Positions 39,051 through 48,462 are shown, numbered from the stretch's first letter. The stretch is 64,000 nucleotides of DNA from JBBQKG01 sp038326655 (GCA_038326655.1 JBBQKG010000004.1:62001-126000), one strand, 5' to 3'. The notes: generated by a model not told the origin, from the letters alone. Numbers and translations: made by a program.

Positions 39051-40397
39051 CTGCCTTCAGATCCAGAACTCGACAAGACCTGGGACGCGTTCACCGAACG
39101 CCTGCGCCTGGGCGTCCCGGACGATGTCTACCGCGTGTGGCTCGAGCCTCTACGGGCGGTCGCGCTCAGGGACGGCGTCCTCTACGTCGAGGCCCCGCAG
39201 CAGACGCGACACTGGGTGTGCCGCCGATTCGGCGCCAAGCTGTCCGCCACAGCCACGTCACTCGGCCCATCGCTCCAACGCGTCGAGATCGTGGAGGAGC
39301 GCGGCGCGCCCTCCACCGCGGAGATTGCCGATCCCGTGCTGCCTCGCACCCTGAACCCGGCTTATCGCTTCGAGGAATTCGTGATCGGCAGCGCCAACCG
39401 CTTCGCTCATGCGGCGTCGCTCGCGGTCGCGGAGCTCCCCGCGCAGGCCTACAACCCGCTGTTCGTCTGCGGCCCGCCCGGTGTCGGCAAGACACACCTG
39501 CTCAACGCGATCGGCAACTACACGGTGCTCAACGACAGCTCGCTCGGGGTCCGATACGCAACCGCCGAGACATTCACCGGCCAGTTCACCAACGCCCTCC
39601 GAGCTGGCGAGATCCAATCGTTCAAGAACGACTACCGGCTCGCCGACGTGCTGCTGCTCGACGACGTCCAGTTCTTCGAGAACAAGACCCGCACCGGCGA
39701 GGAGCTGCTCCACACCTTCGAGGTGCTGCTCGCAACCGGCGCCCAGGTCGTGCTCGCCGCCGACCGGCCACCATCCGCGATGCCGGCGCTCGATCCGAGG
39801 CTCCGTGACCGCCTCGAGTCGGGCCTGATCGTAGACCTCCACCTGCCCGACTTCGAGACGCGCCTCTCGATCATCAAGAAACGCGCCGGGCGCCGTTATT
39901 CGACCGGCGAGCAGCAGGGCGCGCTCGAGTTCCTGGCGCGTCAGGTCTCCTCAAGCGTTCACGCGCTCGAGGGCGCGCTCACCCGCGTGCGTGCGTATGC
40001 GTCGCTGACCCAGCAACCCCTCACCACGAGCCTCGTCGAGCACGTGCTGGCGAGCCTCTATGCGGACGGGTCGGCGATCGACAAGCAGTCGCTCACTCCC
40101 ACCGTCGAGCGCATTCAGGCCACCACCTCCAATGCGCTCGACCTGCCCGTTCCTGCCCTGAGCTCACCCAGACGTGGCCGCCAAGTTGTTTATGCTCGCC
40201 AGGTGGCGATGTACCTCTGCCGCGAGCTCACCGACCTCTCGCTTCCCGCGATCGGACAGAGGTTCGGAGGCCGCGATCACTCCACCGTCCTGCACGCGTG
40301 CCGTCAGGTGAGGAACCGTATCCTCACCGACCCGTCCACGCGCGAGCTTGTGGAAAACATCATCACCCAGCTCGGTCACCCGGCGGACAAGGCGTAA
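39051..40397 (+). CDS. dnaA: Chromosomal replication initiator DnaA
   Basis: A 448-residue initiator ATPase. Domain I starts WDAFTERLRLGVPDDVYRVW. The AAA+ core has Walker A CGPPGVGKTHLLNAIGN, Walker B VLLLDDVQFF, sensor and box VII near LDPRLRDRLESGLIVDLH. The DNA-binding domain ends QRFGGRDHSTVLHACRQVRN. The short domain II is unusual. The start is a problem: no ATG, GTG or TTG is in frame near the N-terminus. CTG at 39051 (LPSDPELDKTWDAF) has GAAGGGGTG eight bases upstream and fits the homology; the next standard start upstream is a GTG at 38802, which would add 83 unlike residues. Confidence 0.93.
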   Translation: MPSDPELDKTWDAFTERLRLGVPDDVYRVWLEPLRAVALRDGVLYVEAPQQTRHWVCRRFGAKLSATATSLGPSLQRVEIVEERGAPSTAEIADPVLPRTLNPAYRFEEFVIGSANRFAHAASLAVAELPAQAYNPLFVCGPPGVGKTHLLNAIGNYTVLNDSSLGVRYATAETFTGQFTNALRAGEIQSFKNDYRLADVLLLDDVQFFENKTRTGEELLHTFEVLLATGAQVVLAADRPPSAMPALDPRLRDRLESGLIVDLHLPDFETRLSIIKKRAGRRYSTGEQQGALEFLARQVSSSVHALEGALTRVRAYASLTQQPLTTSLVEHVLASLYADGSAIDKQSLTPTVERIQATTSNALDLPVPALSSPRRGRQVVYARQVAMYLCRELTDLSLPAIGQRFGGRDHSTVLHACRQVRNRILTDPSTRELVENIITQLGHPADKA

Positions 40398-40540
40398 AGG
40401 GCCTAACCGGTGCACAGCTTTCTCCACAGCCTCTTCCCGGCTTCCCGTGCGACACGACACGGTCTGCACACAGCTTCCACAGCGTTACAACCATCAATCT
40501 CTAAGACTCAGATCACTTGGATCAGATTGGGAGGATGGTC
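40349..40540. other. dnaA-dnaN junction, possible minor oriC element
   Basis: DnaA-box-like 9-mers: TGTGGAAAA (40349-40357, complement of TTTTCCACA, inside the dnaA end) and TTCTCCACA (40420-40428), each one mismatch from TTATCCACA, plus a weaker CTTCCACAG at about 40474. The gap is only 143 bases, with no strong AT-rich unwinding block. It may be part of oriC or a dnaN regulatory site; the main origin may lie in another gap. Confidence 0.35.
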
Positions 40541-41662
40541 GTGAAGCTGAGCTGTGGACGGCAGGCACTGTTGTCCGAGCTGCAGGTGGTCGCGCGCGCC
40601 GCCGCAACCCGAGGCGCGATCCAGGCACTCTCCGGCGTGCGTCTGACGACCACCGACACCGGCATCGAGCTGGCTGCGACCGACACCGAGATCGCCCTGC
40701 GCTCTTCACTCGAGGCCGATGTCGAGCGACCCGGGGTGGTGCTGTTGCCGGCGAGGCTCTTGGTGGAGATCCTTCGTGCGCTCGATGGTGACTCGGTCTC
40801 GCTCGAGCAGCGTGCGGAGGCGGGTGAGGTGACCGTTAGCTCCGAGCGCGCAAACTTTTCATTGCGAACCCTGCTCGCGAACGACTTTCCACGCATCCCC
40901 GAGCCCCCCGACGCGGCCGCGGTGGAGCTGCCTGCCAAGGCCGTTGCCCAGACCATCGACCGCGTTGCCAAAGCGGTTTCCCGGGACGAGACCCGTCCGG
41001 TCCTGACCGGCATCCTCGTCTCGGTCGGCGCGGATGGCCTCCGGATGGTCGCGACCGACTCCTATCGGCTGAGCGTCAAGGAGACCCCGCTCGGCGACGA
41101 GGCGCGCGAGCCTTTCGAGGCGAACGTTCCGGCTCGCGCCCTGCAGGAGCTGGGGCGGATCTCGGCGGAGACCGGTGCCGAGACGATCTCGTTCGCGGCC
41201 CAGGACAACCAGGTTGTGTTCGGGGTCGAACGAATGACGCTCTCCTCACGGTTGATCGATGGTCAATTCCCGAACTATCAGCAACTGCTCCCCGACACCT
41301 ACGAGCACGAGCTCCGCGTGAGCCGTGACGAGCTGCTCTCGGTCGTGCGCCGGGTGAGCATCCTGGCCCAGCGCACCGCGCCACTGCGCCTGCGGTTCGA
41401 GACCGGCGCCGTGACGTTGTCGGCGCAGACCCCCGATGTGGGCGAGGCGTCGGAGACGGTGCCGATCAGCTACGAGGGCGAGCCGCTCGAGATCGGGTTC
41501 AACCCGCAGTTCCTCCAGGACGGACTGGACAGCGTCGATGCCGACGATCTCGTGATCAAGCTGATCAGCCCGCTCCGCCCGGGGCTGCTCGAGGCGGCGG
41601 GCGAAGAGGACGGTCAGGGGAAGTTCCTCTACCTGATCATGCCCGTCCGCCTGAACGTCTGA
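40541..41662 (+). CDS. dnaN: DNA polymerase III beta subunit (sliding clamp)
   Basis: A 373-residue clamp protein of three repeated domains. Begins MKLSCGRQALLSELQVVARA; internal conserved ANDFPRIPEPPD, TRPVLTGILVSVGADGLRMV and the C-terminal FLYLIMPVRLNV, close to the usual MPMR. The GTG at 40541 is chosen over the nearby ATG at 40535 because GGGAGG (40529-40534) is six bases upstream of the GTG but abuts the ATG. Confidence 0.95.
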   Translation: MKLSCGRQALLSELQVVARAAATRGAIQALSGVRLTTTDTGIELAATDTEIALRSSLEADVERPGVVLLPARLLVEILRALDGDSVSLEQRAEAGEVTVSSERANFSLRTLLANDFPRIPEPPDAAAVELPAKAVAQTIDRVAKAVSRDETRPVLTGILVSVGADGLRMVATDSYRLSVKETPLGDEAREPFEANVPARALQELGRISAETGAETISFAAQDNQVVFGVERMTLSSRLIDGQFPNYQQLLPDTYEHELRVSRDELLSVVRRVSILAQRTAPLRLRFETGAVTLSAQTPDVGEASETVPISYEGEPLEIGFNPQFLQDGLDSVDADDLVIKLISPLRPGLLEAAGEEDGQGKFLYLIMPVRLNV

Positions 41663-41675
41663 GGGCGGCGCGCCG

Positions 41676-42779
41676 GTGCAGGTCCGGAGCCTCACCGTCC
41701 GGGACTTTCGTAACCACGAGCGCGCTCGGCTCACGCTCGATGACGGCGTGACCGTGCTCGAAGGTCCCGTGGGAGCCGGAAAGACGAATCTGATCGAGGC
41801 GCTCTTCGTGGCCTGCACGAGCCGGTCTTTCCGGACGTCCAACGATCGCGAGCTGATCCGCTTCGAGGCTCCCGTCGCCCACACCTCGGTCGCGATCGAT
41901 GATCAGGCCGGGCTTCCGCATCGGTTGGAGGTCGTGATCCAGCGTGCCGGCGCGAAGGTGATGAAGCTCGACGGCGCCCGCGTCGAGCGACCCGGCGACG
42001 TCGACGTGCGTCCCCTCGTGTGCGTGTTCGCACCTGACCGGCTCGAGCTGATCAAGGCTGCCGCGGGCGCTCGCCGAGCGCATCTCGACGAGATCGTGGC
42101 TGCGCTCCGGCCGGCCAGGCGCGACACGCGTCGCGCTTACGCCCGCGCGCTGGCGCAGCGCAACAGCCTGCTCGGAAGGGTGCGCGCCGGCCACGCGCCG
42201 GCCGGGTCGCTGGTTGGCTGGACCCAGGAGCTCGCGCGTCACGGCGCTCAGATGATGTCCGACAGGAAGGGCGTCGCCGACCTGCTCCTGCCCCATTTCT
42301 CCGAGCACGCCGCCGACCTCGGGCTCGAGGGAGCGGCAACGCTCGCGTACAAGCCACGCTCCGCCGCGGCAGACGTCGAGGGCCTGGCCGAGGAGCTGAC
42401 GGCGGCGCTCGCGGCGGACCTCGAGCGCGGCTTCACCACCCACGGCCCACACCGGGACGAGCTGTCGATCGAGCTCTCGGGCCGCCCGCTCCGCCGGTTC
42501 GGCTCACAGGGCCAGCAGCGCCTCGGGCTGCTGGCGCTCCTGCTGTCCGAGCGAGACGTGCTCGCCGCGGCGCGCGCCGGGATGCCCCTGTTGCTGCTGG
42601 ACGACGTGCTGAGCGAGCTCGACGATGTGCGACGCGACCGCCTCCTCGACCTGCTGGAACGTGGCGGCCAGACGCTCATCACGACCGCCGATCCGGACGC
42701 CGTCGGCCCGAGCCGCCGCTTTGGGCGCATCCGGGTCGAGCTCGGCTCCGTGGCCGAGATCGAGCACGCTCCGGCATGA
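41676..42779 (+). CDS. recF: DNA replication and repair protein RecF
   Basis: A 367-residue SMC-like ATPase that helps load RecA at gaps. Walker A EGPVGAGKTNLIEALF, the RxFRTSND signature (SRSFRTSNDRELIRF), DLERGFTTHGPHRDEL, signature-type SQGQQRLGLLALLLSE and Walker B LLLLDDVLSELDDVRR. GTG at 41676, 13 bases after dnaN. Confidence 0.95.
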   Translation: MQVRSLTVRDFRNHERARLTLDDGVTVLEGPVGAGKTNLIEALFVACTSRSFRTSNDRELIRFEAPVAHTSVAIDDQAGLPHRLEVVIQRAGAKVMKLDGARVERPGDVDVRPLVCVFAPDRLELIKAAAGARRAHLDEIVAALRPARRDTRRAYARALAQRNSLLGRVRAGHAPAGSLVGWTQELARHGAQMMSDRKGVADLLLPHFSEHAADLGLEGAATLAYKPRSAAADVEGLAEELTAALAADLERGFTTHGPHRDELSIELSGRPLRRFGSQGQQRLGLLALLLSERDVLAAARAGMPLLLLDDVLSELDDVRRDRLLDLLERGGQTLITTADPDAVGPSRRFGRIRVELGSVAEIEHAPA

Positions 42780-43105
42780 GCAGGCCTCCGCGCACACGCC
42801 CCCAGAGCCTGAGCGCCGCGCTCGGAGAGATCCGCGACCGCCTCGCACCGCCGGACCTGCTCGGCGAGGTTCAGAGCCGGTGGCGAGCGGTGGCCGGCGA
42901 GCAGGTCGCGGAGGAGGCCTGGCCGGACCTCGAGCGGGCCGGCACGGTGACCGTGCGATGCCGGTCGGCGGTGTGGGCGGCCGAGCTCACGATGCTCGCG
43001 GAGGAATTGCTCGAGCGCTTGAACGAGCAGCTCCCGCGGGAGCGTCGAGTGCGCACTTTAAAGTTCACTGCGGCGCCCGCCCGCGGGCCCCGCCGCAGTC
43101 TGTAG
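42776..43105 (+). CDS. DUF721 (DciA-like) protein
   Basis: A 109-residue protein with the DUF721 block VQSRWRAVAGEQVAEEAWPD, LTVTVRCRSAVWAAEL-type strands and LTMLAEELLERLNEQLPRE. DUF721 includes DciA, a helicase-loading factor in bacteria that lack DnaC/DnaI, and its place between recF and gyrB is standard in actinobacteria. The start overlaps the recF stop (ATGA). Confidence 0.9.
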   Translation: MSRPPRTRPQSLSAALGEIRDRLAPPDLLGEVQSRWRAVAGEQVAEEAWPDLERAGTVTVRCRSAVWAAELTMLAEELLERLNEQLPRERRVRTLKFTAAPARGPRRSL

Positions 43106-43129
43106 AGCCAGGCCCTGGAATAGCTCATT

Positions 43130-43149
43130 TTTCCCATTCTGATGGGAAA
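43130..43149. other. Perfect inverted repeat upstream of gyrB
   Basis: TTTCCCAT (43130-43137) and ATGGGAAA (43142-43149) pair around TCTG, preceded by TT and followed by TTTG. It lies 25 bases after DUF721 and about 150 before gyrB in a locally AT-rich patch. It could be a weak terminator for the dnaN-recF-DUF721 transcript or an operator controlling gyrBA. The rest of the 43106-43301 gap shows no other clear element. Confidence 0.45.
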
Positions 43150-43301
43150 TTTGCGCGCTCGAGGCATACTGATTCGCGAGTCGATCTGCTACCATCACGG
43201 TACTGACTTGGGTGCCCCCCAGGCGCGCGCAGATTGCTTTCTGAACGCCGCGCGCGCAATTACCGGCGGCACTCGTCCAGAACAGGTTTCGGAGGTTTTT
43301 G

Positions 43302-45803
43302 TTGCCAGAAAACGGGTCGCCTAAGAGTACGGCCGCAGGGGATGACGCCCAGAAGAAGGGCGCTGGAAAGGATGCCGCGAAGACGAGTGGGGCGAAGGGC
43401 CGCGCAAAGGCGGGGTCGAGCTACGCCGCCGCCGACATCACCGTGCTCGAGGGGCTCGAGGCCGTCCGGAAGCGCCCCGGCATGTATATCGGCTCGACGG
43501 GCGAGCGGGGCCTTCACCACCTCGTCTACGAGGTGGTCGACAACTCCGTGGACGAGGCGCTCGCAGGCTACAGCGACGCCGTCCAGATCGTGCTGCAACC
43601 GGACAACCGGGTGACGGTCACCGACAACGGCCGCGGCATCCCCGTCGACATGCACGAGAAGGAGCAGCGGCCGGCCGCCGAGGTGGTCTTGACCGTCCTG
43701 CACGCCGGCGGCAAGTTCGGCGACGGCGGCGGCTACAAGGTCTCCGGCGGCCTCCACGGCGTCGGCGTCTCGGTCGTCAATGCGCTGTCGGAGCGACTCG
43801 ACCTCGAGGTACGCCGCGACGGCCACGTCTGGACCCAGAGCTACGAGCGCGGTGTCCCCATGGCGCCGCTGGAGAAGGGGGCCAAGACCTCCGACACCGG
43901 TACCTCGATCACGTTCCTGCCCGACCTCGAGATCTTGGACGAGATCGTGTTCGACTTCGAGACGCTGGCGCAGCGAATGCGCGAGACCGCCTTCCTCACG
44001 AAGGGGCTGAAGATCGAGTTGATCGACGAGCGCGGCTCACGCGACCGCGTCGAGTTCCAGTACGAGGGCGGGATCCGCGACTTCGTCTCCTACCTGAACG
44101 AGAACAAGGAGCCGATCCACCGCAAGGTGATCTACTTCGAGGGCGAGTCCGACGAGGGCCAGGCCGAGGTCGCGCTGCAGTGGAACAGCTCCTACCAGGA
44201 GTCGATCTTCAGCTTTGCGAACAACATCAACACGACCGAGGGCGGCACGCACCTCTCCGGGTTCAGGGCGGCGCTCACGCGCACGCTGAACGACTATGCA
44301 CGCCGCAAGGGCGAGCTCAGGGAGAAGGACGAGAGCCTCCAGGGCGACGACGTCCGCGAGGGCCTGACCGCGATCGTGTCGGTGAAGCTCCACGACCCCC
44401 AGTTCGAGGGACAGACGAAGTCGAAGCTTGGCAACCCGCCGATCAAGGGCTTCGTCGAGTCGGTCGTGAACCGTAAGCTCGCCGAGTTCCTCGAGGAGAA
44501 CCCGGCCGAGGCGCGGCAGATCGTCACGAAGGCGATCTCGGCGGCGCGCGCACGGGACGCGGCCCGCAAGGCGCGGGACCTGACACGCCGCAAGTCGGTG
44601 CTCGAGAACTCGATCCTGCCGCACAAGCTCGCGGACTGCTCCGTGAAGGACCCCCGGCTCGCGGAGCTCTTCATCGTCGAGGGCGACTCCGCCGGCGGCA
44701 GTGGGAAGCAGGCTCGGGACCGCAACACGCAGGCGGTGCTCCCGCTGCGGGGCAAGATCATCAACGTCGAGAAGAACCGCATCGACAAGGTGCTTTCGAA
44801 CGAGGAGATCCAGGCGCTCATATCGGCGATCGGGACGGGCGTGCGCGAGGAGTTCGACCTCGAGCAACTGCGCTACCACAAGGTGATCCTGATGACCGAC
44901 GCCGACGTGGACGGCGCGCACATCCGGACGCTCGTGCTCACGTTCCTGTTTCGCGAGATGCAGGGCCTGATCGACGCAGGACACATCTACATCGCAAAGC
45001 CGCCGCTCTACAGGTTCAAGCAGGGCAGCAAGGAGCTCTACATCGAGAAGGAGATTCAGCTCGAGGAAGTGCTCCTCCGCGACAAGCTCGAGAAGCTTCA
45101 CGTGTTCGATCGCGCCGGCACGCCGTTCAAGCTCACCCAGCAGCGGTGGCAGATGTTCAGCCGGCTGCTGAAGCAGTACGAGGGCTGGGCATCGGCGCTG
45201 CGCGCCGAGCACGGCCATCCTGCGATCACGTTCTTGGAAGAGTCCGAGATCCTCGATCTGGGCCTCGACGACTACCAGGCGATCGGCGCGCAGCTGCGCA
45301 AGACAGCTCCGAAGGGCGAGCCGTTCGACACCGAGGTGCTCTCGCAGAACGGCGATGGCACGCTGAAGGTGAAGGTGATCGAGCGCAAGACCGGGCTCGC
45401 GACCACGCACCGGCTGACGGGCGAGCTGTTCGAGTCACGCGAGTACAAGCAGTTGCTGCGCGTGCACCAGGAGCTGCTGAAGCTCGCCGGCACGCCGCCT
45501 TTCCAGCTGAAGCTCGACAAGGACAGCGAGGATGCGCTGTCGTTCGAGGAGCTGAGGGTGAAGGTGCTCGACCTCGCCAAGCGCGGGGTCCAGCTGCAGC
45601 GCTTCAAGGGCCTCGGCGAGATGAACGCAGACCAGCTGCGCGAGACCACGATGGACCCGGCCACGCGGACGCTCATGCAGGTCGCGATAGACGACGCCTA
45701 CGCAGCCGACGAGCTGTTCTCGATGCTGATGGGCGACCAGGTCGAGCCGCGGCGGGCGTTCATCGAGAAGCATGCTCGCGATGTTCAATTCTTGGACGTA
45801 TGA
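43302..45803 (+). CDS. gyrB: DNA gyrase subunit B
   Basis: An 833-residue ATPase subunit of gyrase. LEGLEAVRKRPGMYIGSTGE, EVVDNSVDEAL, NGRGIPVDMHEKE, GGLHGVGVSVVNALS form the ATP site; the TOPRIM motifs are VEGDSAGGSGKQARDR and LMTDADVDGAHIRTL; the C-terminal QRFKGLGEMNADQL is typical. The Lys/Ala-rich N-terminal extension of about 40 residues is longer than usual, as in some mycobacteria. The second of two adjacent TTG codons (43302) has GGAGG at a better distance than the one at 43299. Confidence 0.96.
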   Translation: MPENGSPKSTAAGDDAQKKGAGKDAAKTSGAKGRAKAGSSYAAADITVLEGLEAVRKRPGMYIGSTGERGLHHLVYEVVDNSVDEALAGYSDAVQIVLQPDNRVTVTDNGRGIPVDMHEKEQRPAAEVVLTVLHAGGKFGDGGGYKVSGGLHGVGVSVVNALSERLDLEVRRDGHVWTQSYERGVPMAPLEKGAKTSDTGTSITFLPDLEILDEIVFDFETLAQRMRETAFLTKGLKIELIDERGSRDRVEFQYEGGIRDFVSYLNENKEPIHRKVIYFEGESDEGQAEVALQWNSSYQESIFSFANNINTTEGGTHLSGFRAALTRTLNDYARRKGELREKDESLQGDDVREGLTAIVSVKLHDPQFEGQTKSKLGNPPIKGFVESVVNRKLAEFLEENPAEARQIVTKAISAARARDAARKARDLTRRKSVLENSILPHKLADCSVKDPRLAELFIVEGDSAGGSGKQARDRNTQAVLPLRGKIINVEKNRIDKVLSNEEIQALISAIGTGVREEFDLEQLRYHKVILMTDADVDGAHIRTLVLTFLFREMQGLIDAGHIYIAKPPLYRFKQGSKELYIEKEIQLEEVLLRDKLEKLHVFDRAGTPFKLTQQRWQMFSRLLKQYEGWASALRAEHGHPAITFLEESEILDLGLDDYQAIGAQLRKTAPKGEPFDTEVLSQNGDGTLKVKVIERKTGLATTHRLTGELFESREYKQLLRVHQELLKLAGTPPFQLKLDKDSEDALSFEELRVKVLDLAKRGVQLQRFKGLGEMNADQLRETTMDPATRTLMQVAIDDAYAADELFSMLMGDQVEPRRAFIEKHARDVQFLDV

Positions 45804-45809
45804 CAAGTC

Positions 45810-45858
45810 GCCAACGCATGCAAGCAGGCGGTCGGGTTGCGGGCGGGATGACGGTCAA
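45810..45858 (+). repeat. Palindromic dispersed element, copy 7 (degenerate)
   Basis: GCATGCAAGCAGGCGGTCGG, then GTTGCGGGCGGGATGACGG. The left stem arm has decayed, but the core TGCAAGCAG and tail (GGGTTGCGGGCGGGATGA) match copy 9 closely. It occupies most of the gyrB-gyrA gap. Confidence 0.6.
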
Positions 45859-45885
45859 AGGGACGGCTAACGGGCTGATGAGCTG

Positions 45886-48462
45886 ATGAGCATCGACACG
45901 ATCACAGGCAACATCGAGCCTCGCGGTCTCCGCGAGGAGATGCGCTCGTCGTACCTCGACTACGCGATGAGCGTGATCGTCGGCCGTGCGCTGCCCGACG
46001 TCCGCGACGGCCTGAAGCCGGTCCACCGCCGCGTGCTCTACGCGATGCACGAGGCGGGTCTCCAGCCCACGCGCGCCTACCGCAAGTGCGCGCGCGTGGT
46101 CGGCGACGTGATGGGCAACTACCACCCACACGGCGACCAGGCGATCTACGACACGCTCGTGCGCCTCGCGCAGGACTTCGCGATGCGTTACCCGCTCGTC
46201 GACGGCCAGGGCAACTTCGGCTCGATCGACGACGACCCGCCGGCCGCGATGCGTTACACCGAGGCACGTTTGGCGCGCCTCGCGACAGAGATGCTCCGCG
46301 ACATCGACGCGGACACCGTCGACTTCACGCCAAACTACGACGAGTCCCGGCAGGAGCCGCTGATCCTGCCGTCGCGCTTCCCGAACCTGCTCGTGAACGG
46401 GTCGTCCGGGATCGCGGTCGGGATGGCGACCAACATCCCGCCTCACAATCTTGCCGAGACGATCGACGCGGTGATCACGCTGATCGACGAGCCCGAGACC
46501 GACGTCGCGGGCCTGATGCGCCACATCAAGGGACCGGACTTCCCGACCGGCGGCATCATCGTCGGTCGCAGCGGCATCAAGGAGGCCTACGAGACCGGCC
46601 GTGGTCGCGTCGTGATGCGGGCGCGGGCACACGTTGAGCCGATCCGCGGCGGCAAGGAGGCGATCATCGTCACCGAGCTCCCCTTCATGGTGAAGAAGGG
46701 CGGCAAGGGCGGGCTGATCGACAAGATCGCGGACCTGGTCCGCGACAAGAAGATCTCCGAGATCAGCGACCTGCGCGACGAGAGCGACCGGAACGGCATG
46801 CGCCTCGTGATCGAGCTGAAGCGCGACACCATGCCGAAGGTCGTGCTCAACAAGCTCTACAAGCACACGTCGCTGCAGCAGACCTTCGGCGTCAACATGG
46901 TGGCCCTCGCCGACGGCGTGCCGCGCACGCTCGACCTGCGCGAGGCGATCCGCCACTACGTCGCGCACCAGAAGGAGGTCGTCACCCGGCGGACCAAGGA
47001 CCAGCTGCGTCGCGCGGAGCGTCGCGCTCACATCCTCGAGGGCCTGCTCGTCGCGCTCGACAACATCGACGCGGTGATCGCCCTGATCCGGTCCTCCTCC
47101 GACCCGGAGCAGGCTCGCAACGGGCTGATCGAGACGTTCGAGCTCTCGCTGGAGCAGGCGCAGGCGATCCTGGACATGCGCCTCCAGCGCCTCACCGCGC
47201 TCGAGGCAGACAAGATCCGGGCCGAGCACCGCGATCTCATGGAGCAGATCGCAGAGCTGCGCGCGATCCTCGGCGACGAGGACAGGCTCTACGAGCTGAT
47301 CAAGGAAGAGCTGCTCGAGATCAAGCAGATCTACGGCGACGACCGGCGCACCGAGATCACGGCGGCAGAGGACGAGTTCGACCTCGAGGACCTGATCGCC
47401 GAAGAGCAGATGGTCGTCTCGATCACGCGCTCGGGCTACATCAAGCGGCTGCCGCTGTCCACGTACCGCAAGCAGAAGCGGGGCGGCGTCGGTGTGATCG
47501 GGATGGAGATGAAAGAGGACGACTACATCGAGCACCTGCGCATCTGCTCGACGCACGACTTCCTCCTGTTCTTCACGAACTACGGAAAGGTCTACAGGCT
47601 GAAGGTGTACGAGCTGCCCGAGGGGGCGCGTACCGCCAAGGGCCGCGCGATCATCAACCTGCTGCCGCTTCGCGAGGGCGAGTCCGTACGCGCGGTGATC
47701 GCGACCCGCGACTTCACCGAGGACAAGTACCTCGTGTTCGGGACCAAGCGCGGCCTCATCAAGAAGACCGAGTTCCTGGCCTACAACACGCCGATTCGCG
47801 CTGACGGGATCATCGCGATGAAGCTCCGGGACAAGGACGAGCTCGTGTCGGTGCGCGGCACCAGCGGCGAGGACGACATCATCATGGTGTCGCGCTCGGG
47901 TTACGCGGCGCGTTTCAACGAGTCGCGGGTCCGGCCGATGGGCCGGGACACGACGGGCGTGCGCGGCATGAACGTGTCCGAGAAGAGCAACGCGGTGCTC
48001 GCGATGGACGTCGCGCGCGACGACACCGAGCTGCTCGTCGTGACCGAGAACGGATTCGGCAAGCGTACGGCGGTGGCCGACTATCCCGTCAAGGGCCGTG
48101 GCACCAAGGGCGTCAAGACGATCCAGCTCACCGATCGCAAGGGGGCGCTTGCCGGCGCGCTGATCGTGCGCGAGCACCAGGAGCTGCTGTTCATCTCGCA
48201 GGAGGGCATGGTGCAGAGGACCAGCGCCCGCGGGATCTCCCGGATGGGCCGCTCGACGCAGGGCGTGAAGGTGATGAACGTGCGCAACGGCGACACCGTC
48301 AGCGCAGTCGCGCTGATCGTCGAGAGCGACGCGCAGCTCGCGGCCGGGGTGCTGGAGAACGGCGAAAGCCCGGACGGCGCCCTCGCGGATGCCGACTTGG
48401 ACGGCGGATCACCGACGGACGAGGTCGAGCCCGACAACGGCTCGACCAACGGCAGCGCCTAG
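45886..48462 (+). CDS. gyrA: DNA gyrase subunit A
   Basis: An 858-residue DNA-cleaving subunit. GRALPDVRDGLKPVHRRVLY, the quinolone-resistance-determining stretch RVVGDVMGNYHPHGDQAIYD, catalytic Tyr in AAMRYTEARLA, then six beta-pinwheel blades including the GyrA box QKRGGVGV (about 527). At the E. coli Ser83 position it has Gln85 (HGDQAIYD), while Asp87 is kept (Asp89). Length is typical, with an acidic tail. The ATG at 45886 starts MSIDTITGNIEPRGLREE; the Shine-Dalgarno is poor. Confidence 0.96.
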   Translation: MSIDTITGNIEPRGLREEMRSSYLDYAMSVIVGRALPDVRDGLKPVHRRVLYAMHEAGLQPTRAYRKCARVVGDVMGNYHPHGDQAIYDTLVRLAQDFAMRYPLVDGQGNFGSIDDDPPAAMRYTEARLARLATEMLRDIDADTVDFTPNYDESRQEPLILPSRFPNLLVNGSSGIAVGMATNIPPHNLAETIDAVITLIDEPETDVAGLMRHIKGPDFPTGGIIVGRSGIKEAYETGRGRVVMRARAHVEPIRGGKEAIIVTELPFMVKKGGKGGLIDKIADLVRDKKISEISDLRDESDRNGMRLVIELKRDTMPKVVLNKLYKHTSLQQTFGVNMVALADGVPRTLDLREAIRHYVAHQKEVVTRRTKDQLRRAERRAHILEGLLVALDNIDAVIALIRSSSDPEQARNGLIETFELSLEQAQAILDMRLQRLTALEADKIRAEHRDLMEQIAELRAILGDEDRLYELIKEELLEIKQIYGDDRRTEITAAEDEFDLEDLIAEEQMVVSITRSGYIKRLPLSTYRKQKRGGVGVIGMEMKEDDYIEHLRICSTHDFLLFFTNYGKVYRLKVYELPEGARTAKGRAIINLLPLREGESVRAVIATRDFTEDKYLVFGTKRGLIKKTEFLAYNTPIRADGIIAMKLRDKDELVSVRGTSGEDDIIMVSRSGYAARFNESRVRPMGRDTTGVRGMNVSEKSNAVLAMDVARDDTELLVVTENGFGKRTAVADYPVKGRGTKGVKTIQLTDRKGALAGALIVREHQELLFISQEGMVQRTSARGISRMGRSTQGVKVMNVRNGDTVSAVALIVESDAQLAAGVLENGESPDGALADADLDGGSPTDEVEPDNGSTNGSA

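Noticed and set aside
45760..48177. 805-codon minus-strand frame opposite gyrA
   Set aside because: An antisense shadow of gyrA rich in His/Asp/Val typical of reversed high-GC codons; no recognisable domain.
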